Source of the DNA: Nocardia acidivorans NBRC 108247
Lineage (GTDB): Bacteria > Actinomycetota > Actinomycetes > Mycobacteriales > Mycobacteriaceae
Reading direction: 5' to 3'
NCBI RefSeq assembly: GCF_001625085.1
Contig: NZ_BDAW01000032.1
Coordinates: 42,779 to 106,778, forward strand
DNA: 64,000 nt
The notes under the pieces were generated by a model. It did no database searches. It was not told the origin of the DNA and saw nothing but the letters and a program-made list of their open reading frames with translations. Each line of letters starts with the position of its first letter. The first letter of the stretch is position 1. This document shows, one piece after another, positions 19,992 to 28,372 of the stretch. The position numbers and the translations under genes were made by a program.

Positions 19992-21454
19992 AAGTCGACC
20001 CGGTCCTCGAAACGGGATAGGTCGCGACCGGTGAGCTCCTCGATACGCGCGATGCGGTAGCGCAGCGTGTTCACGTGGACGTACATCAGATTCGCGCACC
20101 TGGCCCAGGACCCCGACTCGTCGAGGAAGGTCCGCAGGGTGAGCACCAGATCGGCGTGATGCTCGCGGTCGTAGGTGAGCAGCGGTTCGAGCAGGCGCGC
20201 GCGGAACTTGCGGCCGATCAGCTCGGGGATGCCCGCGAGCAGCATTGTCCTGGTGGCCAATTCGTGCTGACCGACGACACAGCTCACCTCATCGCGCGCC
20301 GCCAGTCCGCACGCGTAGCGGGCTTCCTCGACCGCACCGGGTAATCCGGCCGGGCCCACCGCCGCGCTGATCCCGACGCACAGCCGATCCCCGCCCAGCC
20401 CGGCCGCCAGTGCGGAGACGGTATCGCGGATATCGGCTTCGACTTCGGCGGCCGGAATCAACGCGATTGCGGTGCCGTCGACCACGCCCGCGACGGGGTG
20501 ACGGCCGTGCAGAACTTCGACGAGTAGTGCGAGTGTTTCGCGGTCGCCCAAGGGGAGCGCTGTCGCCGCGACCGCGACATAGCTGTCGTGTCCTCGCAGA
20601 CCGGCCAGCTCCAAGAGTGAAATGAGCTGTGCGGGTTCGTCTTCGGCCACGAGCAGCTGGATGAGCTGCTGGGCGACCCGACCGTCCGCACAGCGGCGCT
20701 CATCCTGACCTTTCCGCTCCGATGCGACCAGTGCGGCCAATTCACCGGCCAGTGCCCGTCTTTCGGCGGACCAGTCGCTGAAATCGGCCGCGAACACCAG
20801 TGCCCAGTCCACCACGCGAGGAGTGTGCCGGTCGTCGGCGGCCACGATCGAATAGCGGGTCTCACCGTCCCGCAGTATCACCGGGAAGGTGCGCGCCGCG
20901 AGGAAGGCGGCCGCCGCACCTTCGGGAGGCGCTTCGGGTCCGGCCACGACGCGTCCGGTCGCGGACATGATCCAGCAGCGAATTCCGAGGTCACGGTGCA
21001 GCAGTTCCAGCACCGGTGTCAGCCCGTTGCCCGAGATGTGCCGGCGGTGCCGATCCAGCGTGGCGGTCAGGCCGCCCGCATTGCCGGTGGACAGCTCGCG
21101 GTTGAGGTGTTCGACCACGACCGAGAAGCTCACCCGCTCCGGCACGCGCAGCAACGGCACCCCGTGCCGGCGGCACGCTCGCACCACATCATCCGGAATC
21201 CCGCCGTACCGGGCCTGGCCCGCCAGCAGGCCCGTGACCCCGGCCCCGGCCAGGGCGCGCACGAAGGCGTCGCTGTCGGAGGGGCCCTGTCGCCAGTGCA
21301 ATCCGGTGACGACCAGCTCACCGCCGGACAGGTAGCGGCTCGGATCGAGCAGGTCGGTGGTGACCACCCAGCGCACCTCGCGATCGAGGTCCGTATCGCC
21401 GGTGACCAGCTCGAACTCCAGGTCCGCCATGGTGAGTACGGATCGCAATCGCAT
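19967..21454 (-). CDS. PucR-family transcriptional regulator
   Basis: A 495-residue regulator with the PucR N-terminal domain (MRLRSVLTMADLEFELVTG and RWVVTTDLLDPSRYLSGGELVVTG), a central GGDEF-like/linker region and the C-terminal PucR helix-turn-helix (WARCANLMYVHVNTLRYRI). Bacillus PucR controls purine catabolism; related proteins control amino-acid and aromatic catabolism. It sits 73 bp downstream of xdhC on the same strand and is convergent with the stand-alone molybdenum subunit gene, which fits control of purine or heteroaromatic oxidation genes here. Confidence 0.9.
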   Translation of the reverse strand: MRLRSVLTMADLEFELVTGDTDLDREVRWVVTTDLLDPSRYLSGGELVVTGLHWRQGPSDSDAFVRALAGAGVTGLLAGQARYGGIPDDVVRACRRHGVPLLRVPERVSFSVVVEHLNRELSTGNAGGLTATLDRHRRHISGNGLTPVLELLHRDLGIRCWIMSATGRVVAGPEAPPEGAAAAFLAARTFPVILRDGETRYSIVAADDRHTPRVVDWALVFAADFSDWSAERRALAGELAALVASERKGQDERRCADGRVAQQLIQLLVAEDEPAQLISLLELAGLRGHDSYVAVAATALPLGDRETLALLVEVLHGRHPVAGVVDGTAIALIPAAEVEADIRDTVSALAAGLGGDRLCVGISAAVGPAGLPGAVEEARYACGLAARDEVSCVVGQHELATRTMLLAGIPELIGRKFRARLLEPLLTYDREHHADLVLTLRTFLDESGSWARCANLMYVHVNTLRYRIARIEELTGRDLSRFEDRVDFYLALSLS

Positions 21455-21527
21455 ACCTCACGCTAACAGTTCGCTCCGGAATGCATATCCGAACGGGATA
21501 CGGTGCGGTGGAACATATTTCGAGGTT

Positions 21528-22439
21528 TCAGTGGTTGGCGGCGGCGGGGCGCGCCATGGCCGCCGCCGACTGCGCCGCGGGCGCCGAACACCGGGGCGAC
21601 GGCGGCGCGAGTACCGGATCCGCCGTCGGCCGAACGGCATCCGACATACCGCGTAGCAGATCCGCGGCAACGCTGACCGCGATGATCGCCGGTTCCTTGC
21701 CGGTGATCTCGGGCAGCCCGATCGGAGTCTTGATGCGGGCCAGCGCTTCCGGGGCGTGTTTGCCCTCGGTGATGAGCCGATGCCGGAATCGGGCCCATTT
21801 GGCGGAGGAGCCGATGAGTCCGATGGAGCCGAGCTGATCCAGCCGCAACGCGGCGTCGCAGAGTGCGGCGTCCTCCGCGTGATCGTGGGTCATGATCAGC
21901 ACGTGCGTCCCGGGCGGCAACTGCGCGAGGACCTCCTCCGGCAGCAGCGGGGTGTGGTGCGCGTGCACCCGCGCCACCGCATCGGACAGCACCCCGAGGC
22001 GTTCCGGATCGAGCATCTCGGGCCGGGTGTCGATCAAATGCAGGTCCAGATCATGGCGGGCCAGAATGCGCGCCAACTCCATTCCGACATGGCCGACGCC
22101 GAAGATGGCCACCGCCGGCGTCACCGGCAGCGGTTCCAGCAGAATGGTGACCTCGCCGCCGCAGCATTGCACGCCGTGGCGATTGAGCACCTTGTCGTTG
22201 AGGGCGAATTCCATCAGTTCGGGCTCCGGATCATCGGTCCGGCACAGCAATTCGCGCGCGCGGTCCACGGCGGCGGCCTCCACATTGCCGCCGCCGATCG
22301 AACCCCACGTCTGTGCAGCGCCGACAACGAGTTTCGCGCCGGGGCGGCGCGGGGCGTGACCCCGCACGGTCGCCACGGTGACCAGCACGCCGGGTTCCCG
22401 GCGGTCGCGCAATCGCGCGACCGCCGCCACCCAGGTCAT
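21528..22439 (-). CDS. xdhC: XdhC-family molybdenum enzyme maturation factor
   Basis: A 303-residue XdhC/CoxI-type protein that in characterised relatives binds Moco, promotes its sulfuration and inserts it into xanthine dehydrogenase. Visible: SIGGGNVEAAAVDRA, the CCGGEV motif in QCCGGEVTILLEPL, and a Rossmann-like VAIFGVGHVGMELARIL typical of the C-terminal XdhC domain. The ATG at 22439 directly follows the stop of xdhB (stop at 22441-22443), so it is the third gene of an xdhA-xdhB-xdhC operon. The last 30 residues are Ala/Pro-rich. Confidence 0.92.
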   Translation of the reverse strand: MTWVAAVARLRDRREPGVLVTVATVRGHAPRRPGAKLVVGAAQTWGSIGGGNVEAAAVDRARELLCRTDDPEPELMEFALNDKVLNRHGVQCCGGEVTILLEPLPVTPAVAIFGVGHVGMELARILARHDLDLHLIDTRPEMLDPERLGVLSDAVARVHAHHTPLLPEEVLAQLPPGTHVLIMTHDHAEDAALCDAALRLDQLGSIGLIGSSAKWARFRHRLITEGKHAPEALARIKTPIGLPEITGKEPAIIAVSVAADLLRGMSDAVRPTADPVLAPPSPRCSAPAAQSAAAMARPAAANH

Positions 22440-22440
22440 C

Positions 22441-25008
22441 TCAGACACCGGCCCGGCTCGCGTCGGCGGTGAGTTCGCCGTCGCCCTTGCCGTTGGCCTT
22501 GGCGGTGAGTTCGCCCTCGGCGGTGCCGGGGGGAATGGGTTCGCCGTTGCCGTTGCCATTGCCGTTGAGTTCGCCGTTGCCGTTGAGTTCGCCGTTGCCG
22601 TTGAGTTCGCCGCTGCCGTTGAGTTCGGCGGTCGCGGGCGGTTCAGCGCCGCCCGAGGTCGCGTTGCGGGCCGCTTCGACCGCCCAGTACAGCGCCTCGG
22701 GTGTGGCCGGTGCGGCGAGTTCAACGCTCACGCCCGCCGGTCCGAATGCTGCCGCGGCCTGCCGGAGCGCCTCGCGCACCGAGAAGGCCAGCATGAACGG
22801 CGGTTCGCCGACCGCCTTGCCGCCGAATACCGCGCCCTCCTCGGTGGCGTTCTCCAGCAACGTCACCTTGAAGACCTCGGGCATCTCGGAGAAGCTGGGC
22901 AGCTTGTAGGTGCTGGCCGCCTGCGTCAGCAGCCGTCCCCGCGTGGGACCGGTCGTGGTGTCCCAGCGCGGATCCTCCAGGGTGAGCCAACCCGCGCCCT
23001 GCACGAATCCGCCCTCCACCTGGCCGATATCGATGAGCGGGGACAGACTGTCGCCGACATCGTGCACGATGTCGACCCGGCGGATGCGGTACGCGCCGGT
23101 GAATCCGTCGACCTCCACCTCGGTGGCCGCCGCGCCGTAGGCGAAGTATTTGAACGGCGAACCGTGCATGGTCGCCGAATCCCAGTGCAGACCCTCGGTG
23201 CGATAGAAACCGGTCGCCGACAACTGAACTCGCTGCCAGTACGCGCTGCTCACCAGGTCGTCCCAGTCGATACCGGTCTCGCCCGCGTCGGCACTCTCGC
23301 TCGCCGCGTATGGCCGAGCCACACCGCCGACGATCCGCACCTGTGCGGGCTCAACCCCGAATCGCGACGCGGCGACCTCCAACAGGCGCGACCGCAGTTG
23401 CTCGCAGGCATCCTTCACCGCCGCGCCATTGAGATCCGCGCCGGAACTGGCGGCCGTCGCGGAGGTGTTGGGCACCTTGTCCGTTCGCGTGGGCGCGAGC
23501 CGCACCTTGTGCAGCGGAATGCCGAGCGTGGTCGCGGCCACCTGCAACATTTTGGTGTGCAGACCCTGACCCATCTCGGTGCCGCCGTGATTGATCAGCA
23601 CCGAGCCGTCCTTGTAGATCAGCACCAGCGCACCGGCCTGATTGAACGCGGTCAGGTTGAACGAGATGCCGAACTTCACACCGGTGAGCGCGAGCCCGCG
23701 CTTGGTATGCGGGTGCGCCGCGTTGAACGCCGCGATCTCCCGCAGCCGGTCGCGGATTTCGCCGTTCTCGATCACCTGATCCCAGGTCGCGGCAATGCGT
23801 TCGGGATGCCGCACCGGTTGCCCGTACGGGGTCTGCTGTCCGGCGCGATAGAAGTTGCGCCGCCGCAACTCCATGGGATCCAGACCCAGCAGGGGAGCGC
23901 AGCGCCCGAGAATGTCCTCCATGACGAGCATGCCCTGCGGACCGCCGAAACCGCGGTAGGCGGTATTGGAAGTCTTATTCGTCTTGGCGATTCGACCGTG
24001 GATGCGCGCGTTGGGAATCCAGTAAATATTGTCGATATGGCAGAGCGCGCGGGCCAGCACCGGTTCGGACAGGTCCAGGCTCCAGCCGCCGTCGGCGGTC
24101 AGCGTGGCATCGAGCGCGAGCAGGTGTCCGTCGGCATCGAATCCGACTCGCCACTCGGCATGGAAGCCGTGCCGCTTACCGGACATGGTCATATCCTGAG
24201 TTCGGTTGAGCCGCACCCGAACCGGGCGTCCGGTCAGCCGCGCGCCCAGCGCCGCGACGGCCGCGAAACCGTGCGGCTGCATCTCCTTGCCGCCGAAACC
24301 GCCGCCCATGCGCAGACATTGCACGGTCACCTCGGAACTGCGCAGTCCGAGCACATGCGCCACGATCTCCTGGGTTTCGGACGGATGCTGGGTACTGCTC
24401 TGCACGAAGACCTGCCCGGCCTCATCGATATGGGCAAGTGCCGCATGCGTTTCCAGGTAGAAGTGCTCCTGATCGGCGAACTGGAACTCGCCGCTGAACA
24501 CATGCGCGGCCGCAGCGAATCCGGCGTCGACATCTCCGGTGCGCACCACCGGGCGCGAGCCCTGGAAGCTGTCGGCCGCCACCGCGTCCGCGATGGTGAT
24601 GAGCGCGGGCAGCGGTTCGAGGTCGACCTCGACGGCCGCCGCGCCGCGCCGCGCCGCCTCCAGCGTCTCGCCGAGCACCCAGCAGACCGCGTGCCCGTAA
24701 AAGCAGACCTCGGATTCGGGGAACAGCGGTTCGTCATGTTTGACACCCGCGTCGTTGACGCCGGGCACATCCGCGGCGGTGAGCACACGCACGACGCCCG
24801 GGACGGCGAGCGCGGGTTCGGTGCGCAGAGCGGTGATGCGCGCGTGCGCCCGCATGACCTGTACCGGGTACGCGTGCAGCACATCCTTGGTGCGGTACAC
24901 GAGATCGTCTGTGTAGAGCGCTGTTCCGGTGACGTGCAATGCGGCGGCCTCGTGCGGAATCGCCGCGCCGACGCTCGGATTCTCGGGTCGCTGTGACAGC
25001 GTGCTCAT
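22441..25008 (-). CDS. xdhB: Xanthine dehydrogenase molybdopterin-binding subunit
   Basis: The 855-residue large subunit of a bacterial xanthine dehydrogenase. Motifs: GGGFGGKEMQPHGFAA, AYRGFGGPQG, GGTEMGQGLHTK and the catalytic Glu in GKAVGEPPFML. Together with xdhA it forms an XdhAB enzyme oxidising hypoxanthine/xanthine or a related ring. The ATG overlaps the xdhA stop by 4 bp; the 51 codons further upstream are inside xdhA. An unusual feature is the C-terminal extension of about 75 residues beyond the normal end, dominated by repeated ELNGNG units encoded by an 18-bp minisatellite. Confidence 0.92.
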   Translation of the reverse strand: MSTLSQRPENPSVGAAIPHEAAALHVTGTALYTDDLVYRTKDVLHAYPVQVMRAHARITALRTEPALAVPGVVRVLTAADVPGVNDAGVKHDEPLFPESEVCFYGHAVCWVLGETLEAARRGAAAVEVDLEPLPALITIADAVAADSFQGSRPVVRTGDVDAGFAAAAHVFSGEFQFADQEHFYLETHAALAHIDEAGQVFVQSSTQHPSETQEIVAHVLGLRSSEVTVQCLRMGGGFGGKEMQPHGFAAVAALGARLTGRPVRVRLNRTQDMTMSGKRHGFHAEWRVGFDADGHLLALDATLTADGGWSLDLSEPVLARALCHIDNIYWIPNARIHGRIAKTNKTSNTAYRGFGGPQGMLVMEDILGRCAPLLGLDPMELRRRNFYRAGQQTPYGQPVRHPERIAATWDQVIENGEIRDRLREIAAFNAAHPHTKRGLALTGVKFGISFNLTAFNQAGALVLIYKDGSVLINHGGTEMGQGLHTKMLQVAATTLGIPLHKVRLAPTRTDKVPNTSATAASSGADLNGAAVKDACEQLRSRLLEVAASRFGVEPAQVRIVGGVARPYAASESADAGETGIDWDDLVSSAYWQRVQLSATGFYRTEGLHWDSATMHGSPFKYFAYGAAATEVEVDGFTGAYRIRRVDIVHDVGDSLSPLIDIGQVEGGFVQGAGWLTLEDPRWDTTTGPTRGRLLTQAASTYKLPSFSEMPEVFKVTLLENATEEGAVFGGKAVGEPPFMLAFSVREALRQAAAAFGPAGVSVELAAPATPEALYWAVEAARNATSGGAEPPATAELNGSGELNGNGELNGNGELNGNGNGNGEPIPPGTAEGELTAKANGKGDGELTADASRAGV
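22555..22626 (-). repeat. 18-bp minisatellite in the xdhB tail (4 units)
   Basis: Four copies of gccgttgccgttgagttc (plus-strand view, with single-base variants) encode GELNGN-type hexapeptides in the C-terminal extension of XdhB. Partial units continue on the left. The low-complexity tail lies beyond the catalytic domain. Confidence 0.9.
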
Positions 25009-26441
25009 GACGGCACCGCCTCGGTGGTTTCGGCGAACAGTTTGCGCAGGCTCTGACCGAGCATCGCCGCGCGGTAGCCGGCGCTGGCGCGATGGTCGTC
25101 CTGCGGGGTGCCCTCCGCGCCCAGCACGCGCGCCGCGGCGTCGACGGTCTCCGCGCTCCATGGCCGATCGGTAAGTGCCGCTTCGGTTTCCTCGGCGCGC
25201 AGCGGCGTCGCGGCCACTCCGCCGAGTCCGATGCGTGCCTTGCGGATCACGCCGTCATCGATATCAAGCGCGAAAGCGACTGCGACACTGGAGATATCGT
25301 CGAACCGCCGCTTGGCGATCTTGTGGAACGCGGTGAGCGGTGACAGCGGGAGCGGCAGGCGAATGCTACGAATCAACTCGTCCGGTCGCCGGACTGTCTG
25401 CCGGTAACCGGTGAAGTAATCGGCCAGTGCCACTTCGCGTTCGGCGTCGGCATCGACCAGGACGAGGGTCGCGTCCAAGGCGAGCAGTACCGGCGGGGCA
25501 TCGCCGATCGGCGAACCGGTGCCCAGGTTGCCGCCGAGTGTGGCGCTGTTGCGGATGAGCCGGGAAGCGAACTGCGGGAACAGCTCCGCGAGCAGCGGCA
25601 CCCGTCCCGCCAGGCGACGCTCGATCTCGGTGAGCGTGAGGGCAGCTCCGATGTCGATGTGATCGGATTCGACACGCAGACCGCGTAATTCGGGTAGTCG
25701 GTCGACCGCGAGCACGTATTCCGCCCGGCGCGCACGGATATTCACCTCTACGCCCCAATCGGTGCAGCCCGCCACGACCGTCGCCTCGGGATGCTCGCGC
25801 AGTAGTCGCAACGCCTCGCCCAGGTTCGCCGGTCGCACAAAGGTGTTTCCTTCCTCGCGCAGCACGGTCGGAACGGGTTCCGGCGACGGTTCGGTGCGGC
25901 GGTGCGCGAACGGGTCGTCGTCGGCGGGTGTGCCCACGGCGTACGCGGCATCGCGGATGGGCCGGTAACCGGTACAGCGGCACAGGTTTCCGCTCAGCGC
26001 GTGCAGGTCGAACCCGTTCGGGCCGTGCTCACCGTGCCCGTCGCAGCTCTCGGTGGAACGATCGGGCCGGTAGTACTCGGCCGCCATACTGCAGATGAAT
26101 CCCGGAGTGCAGTAACCGCATTGGGATCCGCCGCGCACCGCCATCTCCCGCTGCACCGGATGCGGTGCGGTCGCCGATCCGAGCCCCTCCGCGGTGACGA
26201 CCTCCTGCCCGTCCAGGGCCGCTGCGGGAATCAGGCAGGCGTTGACCGCGACCCATTCGCTGAGCTCGGTGAGGCCGGGCCGGGCCACCAGCACCGAGCA
26301 CGCCCCGCATTCCCCCTCCGCGCAGCCTTCCTTCGCCCCGGTGAGACCGCGCCCGCGCAGGAAGTCCAGCAGATTGGTGTGCGGCGTCGCGCCCGCGAGG
26401 GAGGTGTCGACGCCGTTGATCGTGATGTGTGCCGCTACCAT
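25005..26441 (-). CDS. xdhA: Xanthine dehydrogenase small subunit, fused 2Fe-2S and FAD domains
   Basis: A 478-residue XdhA. The N-terminal plant-type ferredoxin domain has CAEGECGACSV. The second 2Fe-2S domain has QCGYCTPGFICSM and NLCRCTGYRPI. Residues from about 200 form the FAD domain (ATVVAGCTDWGVEVN, NSATLGGNLGTGSPIGD) and the CODH-type C-terminus. The usual Leu-Val-Asn-Gly substrate-independent fold and all eight cysteines appear intact. It is first in the xdhA-xdhB-xdhC operon, with a 4-bp overlap to xdhB. It passes electrons from the Moco subunit to NAD or another acceptor. A His/Gly/Glu-rich insertion (CDGHGEHGPNG) precedes the last iron-sulfur motif. Confidence 0.92.
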   Translation of the reverse strand: MVAAHITINGVDTSLAGATPHTNLLDFLRGRGLTGAKEGCAEGECGACSVLVARPGLTELSEWVAVNACLIPAAALDGQEVVTAEGLGSATAPHPVQREMAVRGGSQCGYCTPGFICSMAAEYYRPDRSTESCDGHGEHGPNGFDLHALSGNLCRCTGYRPIRDAAYAVGTPADDDPFAHRRTEPSPEPVPTVLREEGNTFVRPANLGEALRLLREHPEATVVAGCTDWGVEVNIRARRAEYVLAVDRLPELRGLRVESDHIDIGAALTLTEIERRLAGRVPLLAELFPQFASRLIRNSATLGGNLGTGSPIGDAPPVLLALDATLVLVDADAEREVALADYFTGYRQTVRRPDELIRSIRLPLPLSPLTAFHKIAKRRFDDISSVAVAFALDIDDGVIRKARIGLGGVAATPLRAEETEAALTDRPWSAETVDAAARVLGAEGTPQDDHRASAGYRAAMLGQSLRKLFAETTEAVPS

Positions 26442-26890
26442 GTCACGCCGCCCCCGTCGTACCTGGACGTGTGCCTAACTGGAATCGCCATTCTAGGCCG
26501 CTTTCTGTTTTCGAGCGCGCAGCCGCGAGGCGACGCGAATCAGGACATTGCGAAAGCGGGTCGTCAGATCCCGTGCGCGACGCGACCGGGCACCCAGGCG
26601 GCCCGATGGGCAAGGCGGCGAAGATCGGACCGGGCAACCATCCGCAACCGCCTCCTCTCCACGTACCTCAGCGCAGGGTATGCAGTGAAATTACGTCCCA
26701 CCGCCGGCTGGGTCAACGCGAACACCCCCGTCCACCACGTGATTTATCCGGGACTACAAAATTCGGCCCGCCAAGGCCGCTCCGACTGGATCTTCGTATG
26801 AACAGCCCCGCCGGAGCCGCCGTCCGAGCTGTGGGGGCCACTGCCGCAATGGATCCCGCTCGCAGGTCAGGTGCTCTGTAGCGCTCGCGC
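26442..26890. other. Non-coding stretch between xdhA and the SMR operon
   Basis: About 450 bp with no ORF showing actinobacterial coding character on either strand and no repeat or hairpin I can point to. It must contain the xdhA promoter near its left end. It marks the change from the GC-rich catabolic region to the less GC-rich SMR module. Confidence 0.5.
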
Positions 26891-26902
26891 ACTGGGTAGG
26901 GG

Positions 26903-26932
26903 TTGACAGAAGAATGCATGTTCATGCAACAT
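26903..26932 (+). promoter_or_regulatory. Putative sigma-70-type promoter of the SMR operon
   Basis: A consensus -35 box TTGACA (26903-26908) is followed after 18 bp by CAACAT (26927-26932), a weak -10. A 14-bp palindrome fills the spacer, so a bound repressor would block polymerase. The box is exact, but the -10 is poor, so the start point is uncertain. Confidence 0.45.
26915..26928. promoter_or_regulatory. Operator-like palindrome 1 upstream of SMR genes
   Basis: TGCATG-TT-CATGCA, perfect 6-bp arms, located between the -35 and -10 boxes. The shape is typical of TetR-family operators. A close copy lies 67 bp downstream. Confidence 0.6.
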
Positions 26933-26981
26933 CTTCTTGTGCGTCAGGGCCTCGATCGGAGCTACCTAGAGTCTAAGAAGA

Positions 26982-26995
26982 TGCACGTACATGCA
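26982..26995. promoter_or_regulatory. Operator-like palindrome 2 upstream of SMR genes
   Basis: TGCACG-TA-CATGCA, one mismatch between the arms, 85 bp upstream of the first SMR start codon. It shares the TGCAYGTWCATGCA consensus with palindrome 1. AAGAAGA next to it is the reverse complement of TCTTCTT next to palindrome 1, so the two elements are arranged as an extended inverted repeat. Confidence 0.55.
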
Positions 26996-27066
26996 AACGG
27001 TTATCGACGGTACTCGTCGGTGACCGCTGCGAGGAAGATGTCCCCGAACAAGAAAGAAACCCCATC

Positions 27067-27390
27067 ATGCATTGGGTCTATCTCGGAATTGCCACGGTAT
27101 TCGAAATCGTATTCGCGTTGTGTGCCAACGCGTCGAAGGGATTCACTCGGCTATGGGCAAGCATTCTGACGCTTGTCATCGGTGCGGGCGGCACATTTTT
27201 TCTGAGTCTCGCCCTTGTCACGGTCGATGTCGGCGTCGGTTACGCGATCTGGACCGGCCTGGGTTCGGTTGGAATCGTGTTGCTCGCCGCCACGCTGTTC
27301 AAGGAACGCCTCGACTGGCGCAAGATGCTCGGTATCGCCATTGTCGTCGTCGGTGTCGTGGGACTGGAGTTGACCGGCGCGGGGTCCTGA
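27067..27390 (+). CDS. Small multidrug resistance (SMR) transporter, subunit 1
   Basis: A 107-residue protein with four hydrophobic helices, typical of the SMR/EmrE family. The essential membrane glutamate is E13 (TVFEIVFAL), and the signature YAIWTGLGSVGIVL is in helix 3. A second SMR gene follows 52 bp downstream, as in heterodimeric pairs such as EbrAB or YkkCD. Proton-coupled export of cationic or guanidinium-like compounds is the family role. The ATG at 27067 has only a weak purine-rich leader (AAGAAAG). The upstream region carries two operator-like palindromes. Confidence 0.9.
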   Translation: MHWVYLGIATVFEIVFALCANASKGFTRLWASILTLVIGAGGTFFLSLALVTVDVGVGYAIWTGLGSVGIVLLAATLFKERLDWRKMLGIAIVVVGVVGLELTGAGS

Positions 27391-27442
27391 CCTCTCCGTC
27401 ATATTCGCGAACTATAAATAACGATCTTTGAGGAACAAGGCT

Positions 27443-27871
27443 ATGACTACACCGTCGACTTATTCCGAGCAGCCTGCTGCTGTTCACGACCAGAACACGC
27501 GCGGCTGGCTCACGCTTCTGATTGCGGGGGTTGTCGAAATCGGCTATGCGGTGACGACCGGCGGCAGCAAGGGATTCAGTGATCCGAGTTGGTCGATCGC
27601 TGCTGCCGCATTCTTCTTTCTGACCGTATTCACGCTCACTCTCGCACTCAAGAGTATCGATGTCGGAATCGGCTATGCCGTGTGGACCGGAATTGGCTCC
27701 TCAGGCGCGGCCGTGGTCAGTTCCATCGTTTTCCATCAGTCACTCACACCGCTGCGAATCCTGTGGCTCGCCGTGATTATCGGTGGAGTCGTGGTGCTCA
27801 AATTGGCCTCGAACCCCAAGGCCGCCACGACAGACCAACCGGCCGCTCGATCCGGTTCAGCGGCTGTGTGA
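27443..27871 (+). CDS. Small multidrug resistance (SMR) transporter, subunit 2
   Basis: The 142-residue partner of the preceding SMR protein, with about 20 extra hydrophilic residues at each end. The membrane glutamate is in GVVEIGYAVTT (E32), and YAVWTGIGSSGAAVV is the helix-3 signature. The GSKGF motif after helix 1 is shared with subunit 1 (ASKGF). ATG 27443 is preceded by AGGA. The paired arrangement with differing loop charges suggests an antiparallel heterodimer. The next gene begins 15 bp downstream, so the four genes form one operon. Confidence 0.9.
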   Translation: MTTPSTYSEQPAAVHDQNTRGWLTLLIAGVVEIGYAVTTGGSKGFSDPSWSIAAAAFFFLTVFTLTLALKSIDVGIGYAVWTGIGSSGAAVVSSIVFHQSLTPLRILWLAVIIGGVVVLKLASNPKAATTDQPAARSGSAAV

Positions 27872-27886
27872 AAGGGGCGCGAGCCG

Positions 27887-28372
27887 ATGAACCAATCAGA
27901 TATCGACCGGATCAGAGCCCACGTCGAGCGGGCCGTGCGGATCAGCCGGGACCATGTCGCCACAGGCGGAATCCCGTTCTCCGGAATCGTTGTGCAGAAC
28001 GACCGCGTGCTGGGTACGGGCTTCAACCGCGTGCGCGAAGAGGATGATGCCACCGCCCATGCCGAAGTCGTGGCTCTGCGCAACGCCGCGAGCAAGGCCG
28101 GGCTGTCCGACGTGGTCGGATCCACCCTGATCGCCTCGGGTGAACCGTGCGCCATGTGCTACATGGTCGCGTTGCACTTCGGGGTCGAGCACATCGTCTT
28201 CGCCGCCGACCGCGTCATCGCAGGTACCTACGGGTTCGACTACGGCAGCGGATACCGGCTCTTCGCCGCCGACCCCACCCAATGGCGGCTCCGAGTGACC
28301 CATCTTCCGATCGACGGCTCCGAGATCCCGTTTCAGGAGTACCTCGGCGCAAGGAAGGCAAGAATCCGATGA
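27887..28372 (+). CDS. Nucleoside/guanine deaminase-like protein (CDA fold)
   Basis: A 161-residue zinc-dependent deaminase: HAEVVAL supplies the zinc His and catalytic Glu, and GEPCAMCYM the two zinc cysteines. Spacing and length fit guanine deaminase/tRNA-adenosine deaminase-like proteins (GuaD, TadA), but the N-terminus and the missing tRNA-binding C-terminal features favour a small-molecule substrate. AAAGGGG precedes the ATG. It overlaps the DsbA-like gene by 4 bp and lies directly behind the SMR pair, which hints at processing or detoxification of an amino-substituted base or drug that is also exported. Confidence 0.88.
   Translation: MNQSDIDRIRAHVERAVRISRDHVATGGIPFSGIVVQNDRVLGTGFNRVREEDDATAHAEVVALRNAASKAGLSDVVGSTLIASGEPCAMCYMVALHFGVEHIVFAADRVIAGTYGFDYGSGYRLFAADPTQWRLRVTHLPIDGSEIPFQEYLGARKARIR

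Noticed and set aside
17607..20099. Minus-strand ORF of 830 codons opposite the molybdenum subunit gene
   Set aside because: Composition dominated by His/Arg/Gly/Gln and no recognisable motif, whereas the plus strand encodes a complete XDH-family protein.
22378..24996. Plus-strand ORF of 872 codons opposite xdhB
   Set aside because: Complementary frame of a gene with all XDH motifs; no independent coding evidence.
26996..27066. Possible guanidine riboswitch upstream of the SMR genes
   Set aside because: SMR genes are often under such riboswitches, but the leader shows only one 5-bp hairpin (CGACG/CGTCG, 27005-27019) with a GTACT loop and no ACGR-loop pair or other class signature.
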